Shown piece by piece: positions 1-7,340 of a stretch of 24,425 nt of DNA. The stretch covers positions 1-24,425 of the forward strand of contig DAOKYU010000018.1 in the NCBI GenBank assembly GCA_035325995.1, written 5' to 3'. The notes beneath the pieces are model-generated. The model was not told where the DNA came from. It did not search any database and worked only from the letters and a program-made list of their open reading frames with translations. The first letter of the stretch is position 1, and each line of letters opens with the position of its first letter. Source of the DNA: Thermodesulfobacteriota bacterium (GTDB lineage Bacteria > Desulfobacterota_D > UBA1144 > Nemesobacterales > UBA2774). The position numbers and the translations under genes are program-made.

Positions 1-203
1 TCCGAAGAAAATGACAATGAGCCTGCTACTTCGATATCCTGCGGGCGTGGCCCGCTGGCCCGGAGGGGTATTGCTGCGCTGCTTACGCAGCTTGCAATAT
101 GATGGATTTCGGCATAGCACCTAAGTTGCTAAAAGCCACCCGAAGCGTGGCTGGTGGCAATGGCAAAGCGCCGCCACTTCGAATTCCAGCGCGCGTGGCC
201 CGC
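1..203. repeat. Palindromic repeat cluster 1 (A and h2 modules)
   Basis: Seen directly. The right end of one A unit (to about 39, ending GCTACTTCGATATCC) is followed by hairpin h1 GCGGGCGTGGCCCGC (41-55), a GC-rich spacer, hairpin h2 (ATTGC at about 70 to GCAAT at about 99, inner stem GCTGC/GCAGC) and a complete A unit at 107-187. This starts TTTCGGCATAGC and ends CCACTTCGAATTCC. A degenerate h1 (GCGCGCGTGGCCCGC) follows. The same order recurs in eight other places in the window. No coding potential is supported. Confidence 0.85.
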
Positions 204-626
204 CTAGAGCATTCCGCGCGACCACTTCCTTATGATGTCCTTATCGTGCTCCGAAAGCTTGGCTCCGGGATGCAGCGGCAGGTAGTACCAGAGCGGCATT
301 TTGTCCTTGTCAACTTCTTTCCAGATTTCTTTCTTTTTCTTGGATTGTCTTGTGCTCGACGTACGCTCCCAGCTGGAAAAGTTGAGCTCTTCCCTCGCCT
401 CCTCGACGTCCTTCGCCACGAGCCACGAAAAAGGGGCCACGTACGAATAAAACGGCCACTTCGTTTCGTTCGAATGGCAGTCGTAGCACGCGCGCTGAAA
501 AACCTCTTTCACCTCGGCCGGCCCTTTGAAATCTCCATGGACGGGCGGATTCGTCCTTTCGACGGTGCGGAACTGGATGGCTATGAAGGCTGCTATCAGC
601 ACCCCTGCGATTATGCGAAGATACAC
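204..626 (-). CDS. Haem-binding domain protein (Haem_bd-like), membrane-anchored c-type cytochrome
   Basis: A 140-aa protein with an N-terminal hydrophobic helix (residues about 2-19) that probably acts as a signal anchor, so the rest would lie in the periplasm. A CxxCH haem-attachment site follows (ACYDCHSN, about residues 46-53). The downstream pattern WPFYSYVAPFSWLVAKDV and LNFSSW is the signature of the Haem_bd (PF14376-like) family, which covalently binds one haem c; a Met near the C-terminus (KMPLWYY) could be the distal ligand. The start is GTG at 626, chosen because GGAGG (plus-strand CCTCC, 636-640) sits 9-10 nt upstream; no ATG gives a comparable context. The partner is unknown; a role in redox or haem-dependent sensing is inference. 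Confidence 0.85.
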   Translation of the reverse strand: MYLRIIAGVLIAAFIAIQFRTVERTNPPVHGDFKGPAEVKEVFQRACYDCHSNETKWPFYSYVAPFSWLVAKDVEEAREELNFSSWERTSSTRQSKKKKEIWKEVDKDKMPLWYYLPLHPGAKLSEHDKDIIRKWSRGML

Positions 627-692
627 GGCTGGAACACCTCCTACAGATTATTCGAGTTCGTTTTCTGCTCTTGTCAAAACAGGGAGGAAAAT

Positions 693-740
693 ATTATAAC
701 GTTGACCCGGGCTCAATTCATCCGGAAATTTTAGTTCCGG
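693..740 (-). promoter_or_regulatory. Possible promoter and inverted repeat upstream of haem-binding gene
   Basis: A minus-strand TATAAT (693-698) lies about 65 nt upstream of the GTG start. No good -35 box is seen at the right spacing. Just upstream, CCGGAA (722-727) and TTCCGG (735-740) form a perfect 6-bp inverted repeat that could be an operator or a hairpin. A second GC hairpin (GGCCCG 748-753 / CGGGCC 759-764) lies between this and the next gene but has no T-run. Confidence 0.35.
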
Positions 741-774
741 CGTTTCGGGCCCGTGGGGCGGGCCGGTTCAGCGC

Positions 775-1611
775 TTATTTGTAATCGGGGTGGACGTACG
801 TCTCGGTCCAGAGAGCGGGGATAATGTCCATTTCGAGCTCGGTGCGGTCGGCGTTCCAGTCGGCTTCGTCGGCCGCTTTTTTGCCGAGCGTCGTCGAAAA
901 AATTGGCACGGGAGAGGCCTTTCCCCCGGGGTCGTCTACAGGAAAGTACGCCGTGATCGAGGCGCTCGCCACGTCGCGGCCCGACGTGTAAATCGCCCGG
1001 TAGAGGTTCCCCATCTCCATCTTCGACAGCATCCTGAAGAGGTCCTTCGTCCCCGCGTTGTCGATGTTATATTCGACCCTGACGTCGTACCCGACGCCGT
1101 CCGTCGGCGTGACGTCGATGCTCCGGACGCGCGGGAGGCCGAGGTTGTTCTCGCCCCTGAGCTCGTTCGCGACGACGTACCTGAGCGCCCTTACCGGGTC
1201 GGCGCTTTCGATTTCGGCGGCGGGGAGGTCGTACCGCGGATCGACCGGCCGCGATTTTACGGCGTAGTAAAGCCCCGCGATGAGGAAAAGCACCGGGGGG
1301 AGATAGAACATCAGGACTGACGACTTGGACGGGTTCTTCGACCAGGGGAGGACGAGGCCCGGGCTCGCGAGACCGATGGCGAGGAACAGGATGCATAGTA
1401 TGAGAAGGCTCGTTATGCGCGATTCGAGGTTCGTAGCCGGGTAGATGACGACGTAGAGCGCGATGCTCGCGAAGAAGACGCAACCGTACACGGAGATGGC
1501 TTTTCTGCGGGTCTTCTCCTTCGACCACGGCAGGGCGATGGCCGGGTCCACGAGCGAGAGGACGATAAGCATGAGAGATGCGATGCTGATCCAGTTAAGA
1601 ACGAGTTCCAT
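775..1611 (-). CDS. Hypothetical four-helix integral membrane protein
   Basis: A 278-aa protein of unknown function. The first ~120 residues hold four predicted membrane helices (about 5-27, 37-59, 66-88, 103-120). The rest is a soluble domain with no motif I recognise, ending in TETYVHPDYK. The membrane part looks internally duplicated: DPAIALPWSK at about 22-31 and SPGLVLPWSK at about 82-91 follow equivalent helices, suggesting a two-times-two-helix origin. The start is ATG 1611; the upstream SD is weak, and a perfect 12-bp palindrome (CCGGGCGCCCGG, 1620-1631) sits just ahead of the start in the leader. It is co-directional with the haem-binding gene but separated from it by 148 nt, so it is not clearly the same operon. 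Confidence 0.75.
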   Translation of the reverse strand: MELVLNWISIASLMLIVLSLVDPAIALPWSKEKTRRKAISVYGCVFFASIALYVVIYPATNLESRITSLLILCILFLAIGLASPGLVLPWSKNPSKSSVLMFYLPPVLFLIAGLYYAVKSRPVDPRYDLPAAEIESADPVRALRYVVANELRGENNLGLPRVRSIDVTPTDGVGYDVRVEYNIDNAGTKDLFRMLSKMEMGNLYRAIYTSGRDVASASITAYFPVDDPGGKASPVPIFSTTLGKKAADEADWNADRTELEMDIIPALWTETYVHPDYK

Positions 1612-2288
1612 GCACGATACCGGGCGCCCGGCTATGAACCGCGCCGGGGACGGAGAATACGGTTAGAATCTACACACTAATCAGTTTTCCGCAACCGTGC
1701 GGCGCGCCTGCACGTTGGAACCCGGCACAGGTTATGCAGCCGAATCGTTCTCTGCCGTGGCTTTACCCCATGGTTATCCCGGGCTGCGATTTCGAGCGGG
1801 TGAGGAATCGTTGCAGGAATGACAAGAATAAAGTAGATTCCCCGCACGATCGGAATCGTTTGTTCGAGATGACAAAGCAAAAGATGAGATTGCCGCGGGT
1901 GCTTCGCACCCTCGCAATGACGGGAAAGCTCTTGATTTATTGCTGGTGGAAATGGATTCCCGATTAAGACGTTCGGGAATGACAGGCTAAGGATTCGAAA
2001 TGCCAAGATTAACTGAATGGATTCCGGCCTGCCCGGCTACGGCTTGGCTGCCTATCAGGCTTCGCATGGCTTCGCCCCGACAAGCGCAGGAATGACAAGC
2101 AGGGCGTCACGCTGGGGTAGCAAGTTCATCGCTTCTGCAACGTCGATTGCCAGCGGCTGTGAGCCGCCGGGCCGGGGACACGTAGTGTCATTTTCGGCAT
2201 AGTGCGATAGTTGCTAAGACCACCTGAAGAGCGTCTGTAGTGAAAGCAAGACTGCTGCTACTTCGGATTCCTGCGGACAAAGTCCGTC
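1612..2288. repeat. Gene-free stretch made of degenerate palindromic repeats
   Basis: No gene is supported here. The stretch contains a GATTGCCGCG...CGCAATGAC repeat with an internal GGTGC-ttc-GCACC hairpin (about 1890-1922). Two 'GATTCCC...GGGAATGAC' class C repeats follow (about 1953-1990 and 2017-2100), then hairpin h1 in the form GCGGCTGTGAGCCGC (2153-2167), hairpin GGACAC-GTA-GTGTC and a complete A unit (2191-2271). The block at about 1915-1970 (gcaatg..cgg..aaagc..cttgat..attgctggtggaaatgg) recurs at 11635-11680. ORFs crossing this region change with the repeats and have no RBS. Confidence 0.75.
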
Positions 2289-2897
2289 TTATAATCCGTT
2301 CTCTCCGTTCGACTGTGTGTACATCATAACGAGGGCGCATGTGGATTTGTATGAGTTCAGGACGAGTCTCGCGGTAGTTCCGGGGAGATTCCACTGCGCG
2401 CCGTAGACGAGCTTGCCTTTGCAGACGGCGTCGCCTTTCTCCGCATCGGGGATATCCTCGCCGGTGAGATTCTTGCTGGAATCGAGGACGGGCTGGCCGT
2501 ACTGTTTGCTGAATTTCTCTTTTATATCTCGATACTCACGGATGTAATCGTTGTTGTTGTCTTTCACTTCCGGGAAAATGAGCGAGGTGCGCACGAGCTT
2601 GCCGTCGGCGAATTTGTAATCTATGAACGCGCCGTGGCCGGCGATAAAGGTTTCGTAGTTGATCTTGTCCTGTGTGCGGTTTTTCGGCTTCGTGCCTTCC
2701 ACGTTGACGATCTCGTCCATGGTCATGCCCCAGACGGGCACCCTGAAGTTGTGTTGGCCGGCTGCCGCCTGGGGGGATTCGGGTGCGGCCTGGGTTGCCA
2801 CGGGCGTGGCCCGGGGGGCATCGCCGGAATCGTTGCTGCACGACGGAAGTATGGCTGCCAGGGATAGAAGTAATGCGAGGGTTACGATGTTTTTCAA
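2289..2897 (-). CDS. Putative outer-membrane or periplasmic lipoprotein
   Basis: A 202-aa lipoprotein when started at TTG 2897. This start has a perfect GGAGG (plus CCTCC 2906-2910) with an 8-nt gap, and the resulting N-terminus LKNIVTLALLLSLAAILPSC is a textbook type II signal peptide with lipobox LPSC. The 34-residue upstream extension in the same frame has no RBS and would bury the signal peptide. After a Pro/Ala-rich linker, the segment FRVPVWGMTMDEIVNVEG resembles the 'WGMs.eEV...G' opening of BamE/SmpA-like or related lipoprotein domains. The rest is an alpha/beta domain with two late cysteines. Function is unknown. It stands alone, with repeats on both sides. Confidence 0.8.
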   Translation of the reverse strand: MKNIVTLALLLSLAAILPSCSNDSGDAPRATPVATQAAPESPQAAAGQHNFRVPVWGMTMDEIVNVEGTKPKNRTQDKINYETFIAGHGAFIDYKFADGKLVRTSLIFPEVKDNNNDYIREYRDIKEKFSKQYGQPVLDSSKNLTGEDIPDAEKGDAVCKGKLVYGAQWNLPGTTARLVLNSYKSTCALVMMYTQSNGENGL

Positions 2898-2905
2898 TGT
2901 GCCTG

Positions 2906-2910
2906 CCTCC
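2906..2910 (-). promoter_or_regulatory. Shine-Dalgarno that fixes a TTG start
   Basis: GGAGG on the minus strand lies 8 nt from TTG 2897. It decides the lipoprotein start in favour of the TTG, because the lipobox falls at the expected distance only from this codon. Confidence 0.7.
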
Positions 2911-2997
2911 AGTGCGGGTATGCGGAATTCCGAATAGTTTACCCGACGGCGCCGTGATTTCAGCCGTGATTCGATTGTATCTAACGGAGGGTAATCC

Positions 2998-3339
2998 ACC
3001 CGGGCGCGGCAGTGCGTATATATATACAGTGGGGAATAGGTATCAGGATTCCCCGGCCCGCCGGCTGCCGTAACGACCAGAGAGAAGGGGTTGCTCCCGA
3101 CAAGGGGGACGGCGCCCGCGGCCGGGGCGCCGGCCGTGTCTCGCTAAGTGCGTTTCTCGATATTCTGAGACTAAAGTCACTTGAGGTGCGGCTGGTGGTA
3201 ATGGCTAAGCGTTGCCACTTCGAATTCCAGCGGGCGTGGCGTGCGGGTCAGGTATCATGACGCCCCGGGCAGTAATTGATGCGGATCGGCGGTTTATGCG
3301 CTATCCTTTACATATAGGGTTTTCAAAGGAGGTGACGCT
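2998..3339. repeat. Gene-free stretch with one A unit and h1 remnant
   Basis: The stretch holds a diverged A unit at 3153-3228 (TTTCTCGATATTCT...TTGCCACTTCGAATTCC) followed by GCGGGCGTGGCGTGC, a mixed h1 whose left arm matches one h1 type and right arm another. The rest is unannotated GC-rich sequence. No gene is supported. Confidence 0.65.
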
Positions 3340-3642
3340 ATGAGAACCGCATTGACGACTGTCTTATTGGCCCTCCTGTTCATGCTCCCCGCGTTCGGCG
3401 CAGCCCGCGCGGACGATTATTTCAAGAAGGCCTTCATGCCCGACGGCGCGGATAACAAGTCGAACCAGATATATCCGGCCGACGACTTCGACGACGTGAT
3501 CTTCACACGCGAATATTTCTATTCGCTCGAAGAAGGGATGCAGCAGATGGACCGCCCCGGCTCGGGCTCGTGGAATAACGAAATGGAGCTCGAATACGTT
3601 CCACCTCCGCCCGACGGCGGTGCCGCTCCGGATACGGAATGA
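3340..3642 (+). CDS. Small secreted acidic protein, hypothetical
   Basis: A 100-aa protein with a clear Sec signal peptide (MRTALTTVLLALLFMLPAFG, cleavage probably after AARA at residue 24). The mature ~76 residues are strongly acidic and rich in Asp, Tyr and Phe, and end in a PPPPDGG proline/glycine tail. There are no cysteines and no recognised domain. The start is certain: AAAGGAGGTGA (3325-3335) is an almost perfect anti-16S match with a short spacer. The strength of the RBS suggests high translation. It appears monocistronic; a candidate promoter/terminator pair lies downstream at 3704-3802. It is presumed periplasmic or extracellular; function is unknown. Confidence 0.75.
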   Translation: MRTALTTVLLALLFMLPAFGAARADDYFKKAFMPDGADNKSNQIYPADDFDDVIFTREYFYSLEEGMQQMDRPGSGSWNNEMELEYVPPPPDGGAAPDTE

Positions 3643-3703
3643 CACGGACGGCGTGTGAAAGTCCCGCTTTCAGGGCCGATTCGGAGGACATGAAAATAGT
3701 CCT

Positions 3704-3802
3704 TTGTTAATCGCCGGAAACGTGTATAATAAATTTTGAATATCCCCTTCTCTAACCCTCGCCCCTCGGATTTAGTAGTTAAGGAGGGGGGAGGGTTTTT
3801 TT
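3704..3802 (+). ncRNA. Possible short terminated transcript (sRNA) or isolated terminator
   Basis: TATAAT (3725-3730) with a TTGTTA-like -35 (3704-3709, spacer 15 nt, short) lies only about 25 nt before a strong terminator hairpin. A transcript from here would be about 65 nt and contains no ORF. Equally possible is that the hairpin ends the upstream 100-aa gene and the TATAAT is chance. Confidence 0.25.
3754..3802 (+). terminator. Rho-independent terminator
   Basis: AACCCTCGCCCCTC (3754-3767) pairs with GAGGGGGGAGGGTT (3784-3797) with one mismatch and is followed by a run of seven T (3796-3802). It probably ends transcription of the secreted-protein gene at 3340-3642. Confidence 0.8.
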
Positions 3803-3917
3803 ATCACTCCCGGCAGTTGCACGGTTTTCTCACTTTGCTCTCCGCATGCCGCAGGGCCTGTCTTTTCACCCCCGTCTTCAGGTAAAATGGTAATAATCAC
3901 AGAGAGGTTATGCACGT

Positions 3918-4562
3918 ATGCACGGATTCGGCGCGAAAGAGATCGCACTCGTCCTCATAGGCGTTGTGCTGGGGGCGTTAACGGCGGCGGGGCTATACTC
4001 GGGCGGCGAGAGGTACGACCTGATCGCGTCGCCCGACGGATCGGTCGTTCACAAGATTGACAGGCGGACGGGGGACGTGTGGATAAAGAACTCCTACGTC
4101 GAGATCGACCCCGCCGGGCAGCCCGTTACGATATGGTACTGGGAGAAGCTGACGCTCGACAAGCCGGGGGCGGCCGGGATAGCGCGCGACCTCCAGGAGA
4201 ACGCCGACCAGGTGCGCGCCGAGGCGGAGGCCGCAAAAAGGGCCGAGGCCGAAAGGGTGGCGGGGCTCCGCAGCGCGCGGCTGGACGAGATCCACGCCGC
4301 ATGCGGCGAGGACACGGACTGCGTGGCCGACAACTGCACCATCGGCCCGTCCGGCCTGCCCGAGGATCCGGCGTGGCCGGCGTTTTGCACGGAGACTCTA
4401 AGGGCGCGAATCTTCGACCTGGTGATCAGCCAGTGCAAGGGCGCCGCCTCGTGCATAAAGGCGTACTGCGTGAACAAGTTCGACAACACGTATCCCGCGG
4501 TCAGCGACTGCATCAGTGAAATTAATCTCAGGAAGGTGCAGGTAGAAGCGGCGAAGCAGTAA
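3918..4562 (+). CDS. Membrane-anchored protein with tandem cysteine modules
   Basis: A 214-aa protein of unknown function. Residues 7-28 form one membrane helix or uncleaved signal anchor. Residues about 30-80 are a beta-rich segment (GSVVHKIDRRTGDVW). Residues 88-125 are an Ala/Glu/Arg-rich coiled-coil-like linker. The C-terminal domain contains eight cysteines (129, 135, 140, 157 and 173, 179, 184, 198). They form two copies of C-x5-C-x4-C-x(13-16)-C, each preceded by a similar helix (LDEIHAAC and FDLVISQC). This points to an internal duplication with two disulfide-bonded (or metal-binding) modules outside the membrane. The start is ATG 3918 with GAGG about 10 nt upstream; another ATG at 3910 is out of frame. 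Confidence 0.75.
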   Translation: MHGFGAKEIALVLIGVVLGALTAAGLYSGGERYDLIASPDGSVVHKIDRRTGDVWIKNSYVEIDPAGQPVTIWYWEKLTLDKPGAAGIARDLQENADQVRAEAEAAKRAEAERVAGLRSARLDEIHAACGEDTDCVADNCTIGPSGLPEDPAWPAFCTETLRARIFDLVISQCKGAASCIKAYCVNKFDNTYPAVSDCISEINLRKVQVEAAKQ

Positions 4563-4684
4563 TCGGGCGGGGCCTTTTTATCGGTCGGAGGGGTCTCCAG
4601 TTGCTGAAGGGGAAGTTTTGTAGTAAATGGTAAATGCCGAGAAAGGGTTTTCTACTTTTCCTTGATGAAAAGTAGCAAAAATCA

Positions 4685-4809
4685 CGGGCCGGGAAAAATT
4701 CTGCTAAAAATCATCGTTTCTTCGCTAAATCCTCCACCGGCCCACAGCCCCACATCGGATTTTTAACGCTCATACACTCGATTTTCTTAACGCGAATTTT
4801 GACGGCCCG
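4685..4809. repeat. B element copy 1 (125 bp, inverted termini)
   Basis: Left arm CGGGCCG..AAAATTC..AAAAATC and right arm GATTTTT..GAATTTT..CGGCCCG are inverted and nested in the same order. The interior carries the 'CCGGCCCACAGCCCCACATC' version. It is near-identical to copy 2 at 9202-9326. Confidence 0.85.
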
Positions 4810-5271
4810 GAAGTGTATTGCTTCGCCGCGAGCGGCTTGCAATATTATGATTTGGGGAGTCCCAAGTTTGTCATTCCCTAATGCTTGTATAGGGAATCCA
4901 GTCTTTAAAATAAAAAAGAGAAATGCAAATGCAAACTGCTTCTACTTTTGACTGACCACGCACGTACGTGTGTTTCTCGACGTAGCGCCGAAGCTGCCAT
5001 AACCATCTAAAGCGCGGTGGTGGTAATGGCCAAGCGCTGCCACTTCGAATTCCAGCGGGCGTGGTGCGCCGGGCCGGAGGGGTATTGCTGCGCTGCATCC
5101 GGCTTCGCATGGCTTCGCCGCGACAAGCGCAGCTTGCAATATTATGTACTGCGATATCAATCCGATTCGGTCCGTCCCCGCGTATATCCAATACGGGAGA
5201 ACACCGTTTCATCAGTACGTGCAAGCTTCCCTTTTCTTTCGTAATAGGGGAAAATTTAGCAGACCAACGAT

Positions 5272-5276
5272 GGAGG
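5272..5276 (+). promoter_or_regulatory. Shine-Dalgarno fixing the IPTL-CTERM protein start
   Basis: GGAGG lies 6 nt before ATG 5283. The open frame continues 222 nt further upstream into repeat sequence, but only ATG 5283 puts a signal peptide at the N-terminus. Confidence 0.8.
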
Positions 5277-5282
5277 ATCAGC

Positions 5283-6062
5283 ATGAACATGAAAACCTGC
5301 AGGAGATTCGCCGCACCGCTCGCCGTGATCGCGGCCCTGTTCTGCCTTTCGTCCGCGCCCGCGGCGGCACAGACCAAGTTCGTTTACAACCAGAACGAGT
5401 TCATCAAGATGAACCCGGTTATAGATATCCAGGATTTCACGCACGCCAATCAACCGCCCGCCCTCGACTTCCTTCAATGCGATACTCCCGTGAACAGCAA
5501 TAGCAGCGACGAATGCTTTTCGCCCGGCGACATACTCGAAGGCATATCTTTCACCCAGAGCCCCGACCCGGACAACAACATACTCCTCCTGGGGACGGAT
5601 TCGAGGGGATCGCAAAATCCTCCCTTCGTGCTGACCAACAATAATTTCGAGAGTGATTTCGTGATCAATTTCGATCCTGCGGTAAACACCGTCGGCCTGA
5701 ATATGGGCTGCGCGGAGGTGGACGGCCCCTGCAGCACGGGCGTGAACGTCAAAATTTACGGAAGCAGCTCGGCCCTGGGATTCACCTCCGTTTCGGTCAC
5801 GAACGATTTCGATACGTTCGTCGGCATGACGACCTCGGAGCCGATCGAGCGTGTGGTCCTGGAGCCGGCGGGAGGAACCCAGCAGGTCCGCGGCGTGCAG
5901 AGCGTATATTTCGGCCAGACGGAGCCCGGCGCGGAACCGGGGGGCCCGGGAGGGTCGGTGAATGTTCCGACGCTTTCCGAATGGGGGATGATCGCGGCGG
6001 CTGTCGGTTTTGCGTTCGTAGGCGTGTTCTATGCATTGAGGAGAAGGAAGGCGTCGGCTTGA
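5283..6062 (+). CDS. IPTL-CTERM sorted surface/secreted protein
   Basis: A 259-aa protein. Residues 1-30 are a Sec signal peptide (MNMKTCRRFAAPLAVIAALF..AAAQ). The mature body (31-220) is beta-rich with two cysteine pairs (66/78, 143/150), typical of jelly-roll-like PEP-CTERM or IPTL-CTERM cargo domains. A Gly/Pro linker (about 214-225) leads to the sorting signal: VPTLSEWG (228-235), one helix (about 236-250) and a basic tail RRRKASA. This tripartite tail is recognised by exosortase/archaeosortase-family transpeptidases, which cut near the motif and transfer the protein to the envelope or polysaccharide. No sortase gene is in the window. Repeat modules (h1 at 6064-6078, then an A unit) begin 2 nt after the stop. 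A second, minimal IPTL-CTERM ORF lies at 15522-15641. Confidence 0.88.
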   Translation: MNMKTCRRFAAPLAVIAALFCLSSAPAAAQTKFVYNQNEFIKMNPVIDIQDFTHANQPPALDFLQCDTPVNSNSSDECFSPGDILEGISFTQSPDPDNNILLLGTDSRGSQNPPFVLTNNNFESDFVINFDPAVNTVGLNMGCAEVDGPCSTGVNVKIYGSSSALGFTSVSVTNDFDTFVGMTTSEPIERVVLEPAGGTQQVRGVQSVYFGQTEPGAEPGGPGGSVNVPTLSEWGMIAAAVGFAFVGVFYALRRRKASA

Positions 6063-6979
6063 TGCGGACCACGTCCGCGGGAAGTCGACGTAGTACGTTT
6101 GAGTGATATATGCACTGGAAGCGCTGCAAGAGATATTGGCAAGATGCTGCTACTTCGAATGTCAGCGGACACGGTTCGCCGGTGGCTGAAGGGGAAGTTC
6201 TATACTTAACTGGTAAGGGTGGTGCAGGGGTTTTCTACTTTTCCTTGATGAAAAGTAGCACACACGAAGTGTGTTTTCCGACGAAGTACCTTCATGGATT
6301 TTTGCAACTGAAGTGCGAAAGGTGGTAATAGAAATGCGCCGCTACTTCGATTGCGTGCGGCTGCGAGCCGCCGGGCCGGGGACACGTAGTGTCTTTTTCG
6401 ACATAGCATAGAAGGTGCTAAAGTCACTTGAAGCGCGTCAGGTGGTAATAGCAAGACTGCTGCTACTTCGGAATCCTGCACGCGTGGCGTGCAAAATCAT
6501 CGTTCCTTCGCAAAATCCTCCAAATACTTTACCCCCACCCTGACCCTCCCCCTGGGAGGGGGAGGGAAGAGTAAGGTGGGTCGGATTTTTAACGCTCATC
6601 CACTCGATGTCTTCGGCGTGGCAAGGCTGGTGATTGAACAATATGGACGACCGAACGGTGCTATGAATTTCCAAGTCGGCTACGTCGAATTCCGGCACGC
6701 GTGCACACGTACGTGTGTTTCTCGACATGGCAACGAAGTTGCTAAAGTCACTTAAAGCGCGTCAGGTGGTAATAACCATGCCTTGCTATTTCGATATCCT
6801 GCGGGCGTGGCCCGCCGGCCCGGAGGGGTATTGCTGCGCTGCTTATGCGGCTTGCAATATTAAGGGATTTTCGGCGTAGCGCGTTCGGATGCTATAGGTG
6901 ACTGAAGCGCGGCTGGTGATATTGGCTAGACGTCGCTACTTCGGGTGCCGATGCACGTGGCGGCCTGGAAGCGGCCCGC
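6063..6979. repeat. Palindromic repeat cluster with five A units
   Basis: No gene is supported. h1 GCGGACCACGTCCGC (6064-6078) is followed by: A unit (about 6083-6163); leader L (6183-6210); CTACTTTT/AAAAGTAG hairpin (6235-6258); CACACGAAGTGTG hairpin; diverged A unit (6274-6354); h1 GCGGCTGCGAGCCGC (6357-6371); A unit (6395-6476); h1 GCACGCGTGGCGTGC (6478-6492); the right part of a B element (6493-6608); a GCTATGAATTT...CTACGTCGAATTCCGGC block (about 6659-6694); A unit (6718-6799); h1 GCGGGCGTGGCCCGC (6801-6815); h2 (about 6830-6858); and A unit (6868-6949). Positions 6233-6608 are almost identical to 9526-9901. Confidence 0.85.
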
Positions 6980-7300
6980 CTAATGCAGCGAAGAATCACC
7001 CCGATCGGTGGGCGATTCGCCCTGTCCCTGGGGGCGGGCTATCTCGATCTCGCCGCCCTTGTCCCTGAGCTCGTAGCCCGAGGCGAAAAAGCGGTCGGCG
7101 AATTCCCTTATCTCGGCCTCGGTGGCGCGTATCGTAATCTTGGCTATGGTGTTATTTTCCTGTATTTCCAGCGGCTTAAGCGTGTATGGATTGGTCCTCC
7201 CGGGGAAGAACTTCGCGATGTAGGAGCCCAGCCTTGTCGAGTATTCGATGAGCTCGTCCCGGGGTATGGATATGACGAAGTAATAATTTTTTTCACTCAT
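6980..7300 (-). CDS. Hypothetical 106-aa soluble protein
   Basis: Start ATG 7300 gives a 106-aa protein (MSEKNYYFVISIPRDELIEY...). An AGAGGG-like SD lies about 8 nt upstream, and a minus-strand TATAAT is at 7323-7328. The much longer frame running back to 7915 is the antisense shadow of the SprT-like gene and is not used. The protein is a mix of strands and helices (FVISIPRDEL; TIRATEAEIREFADRFFASG) with a charged Gln/Gly-rich tail, and no family I recognise. The pattern of a strand, then 'EAEIREFADRFFASGY', then another strand might be a small ACT- or BON-like alpha/beta fold, but this is a guess. It is divergent from the SprT-like gene and shares its promoter region. Confidence 0.6.
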   Translation of the reverse strand: MSEKNYYFVISIPRDELIEYSTRLGSYIAKFFPGRTNPYTLKPLEIQENNTIAKITIRATEAEIREFADRFFASGYELRDKGGEIEIARPQGQGESPTDRGDSSLH

Positions 7301-7322
7301 GCTAATTCCCTCTGTAAGAATG

Positions 7323-7340
7323 ATTATACACCGGTATAAT
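7323..7340. promoter_or_regulatory. Symmetric divergent -10 boxes
   Basis: ATTATA (7323-7328, TATAAT on the minus strand) and TATAAT (7335-7340, plus) are mirror images 6 bp apart, in the 54-bp gap between two divergent genes. Each would drive one gene. The plus-strand transcript would start about 8 nt before ATG 7355, leaving almost no leader. The -35 boxes are poor on both sides. Confidence 0.5.

Larger units (their letters stand above)
4563..5282. repeat. Palindromic repeat cluster (L-B1-h2-C-chimera-A4-h2)
   Basis: No gene is supported. In order: leader L (4591-4630); hairpin CTACTTTT (4652-4659)/AAAAGTAG (4668-4675); element B1 (4685-4809, termini CGGGCCG/CGGCCCG); hairpin h2 (4817-4843, inner stem GCCGC/GCGGC); class C repeat GTCATTCCC...GGGAATCCAG (about 4873-4902); half of a B hairpin (CTACTTTTGACTGACC, about 4941) fused to CACGTACGTG; A unit (4973-5053); and an expanded h2 (about 5088-5143) whose loop carries an extra GGCTTCGC...GCGACAAGCGC insert. 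From 5150 to 5270 I see no clear promoter. Confidence 0.8.

Noticed and set aside
3683..3710. Six-codon ORF after GGAGG (ATG 3690)
   Set aside because: The gap between GGAGG and ATG is only 2 nt and the peptide is trivial.
5061..5282. 74-residue N-terminal extension of the IPTL-CTERM protein
   Set aside because: It lies in repeat sequence and would place the signal peptide internally; ATG 5283 has a good RBS.
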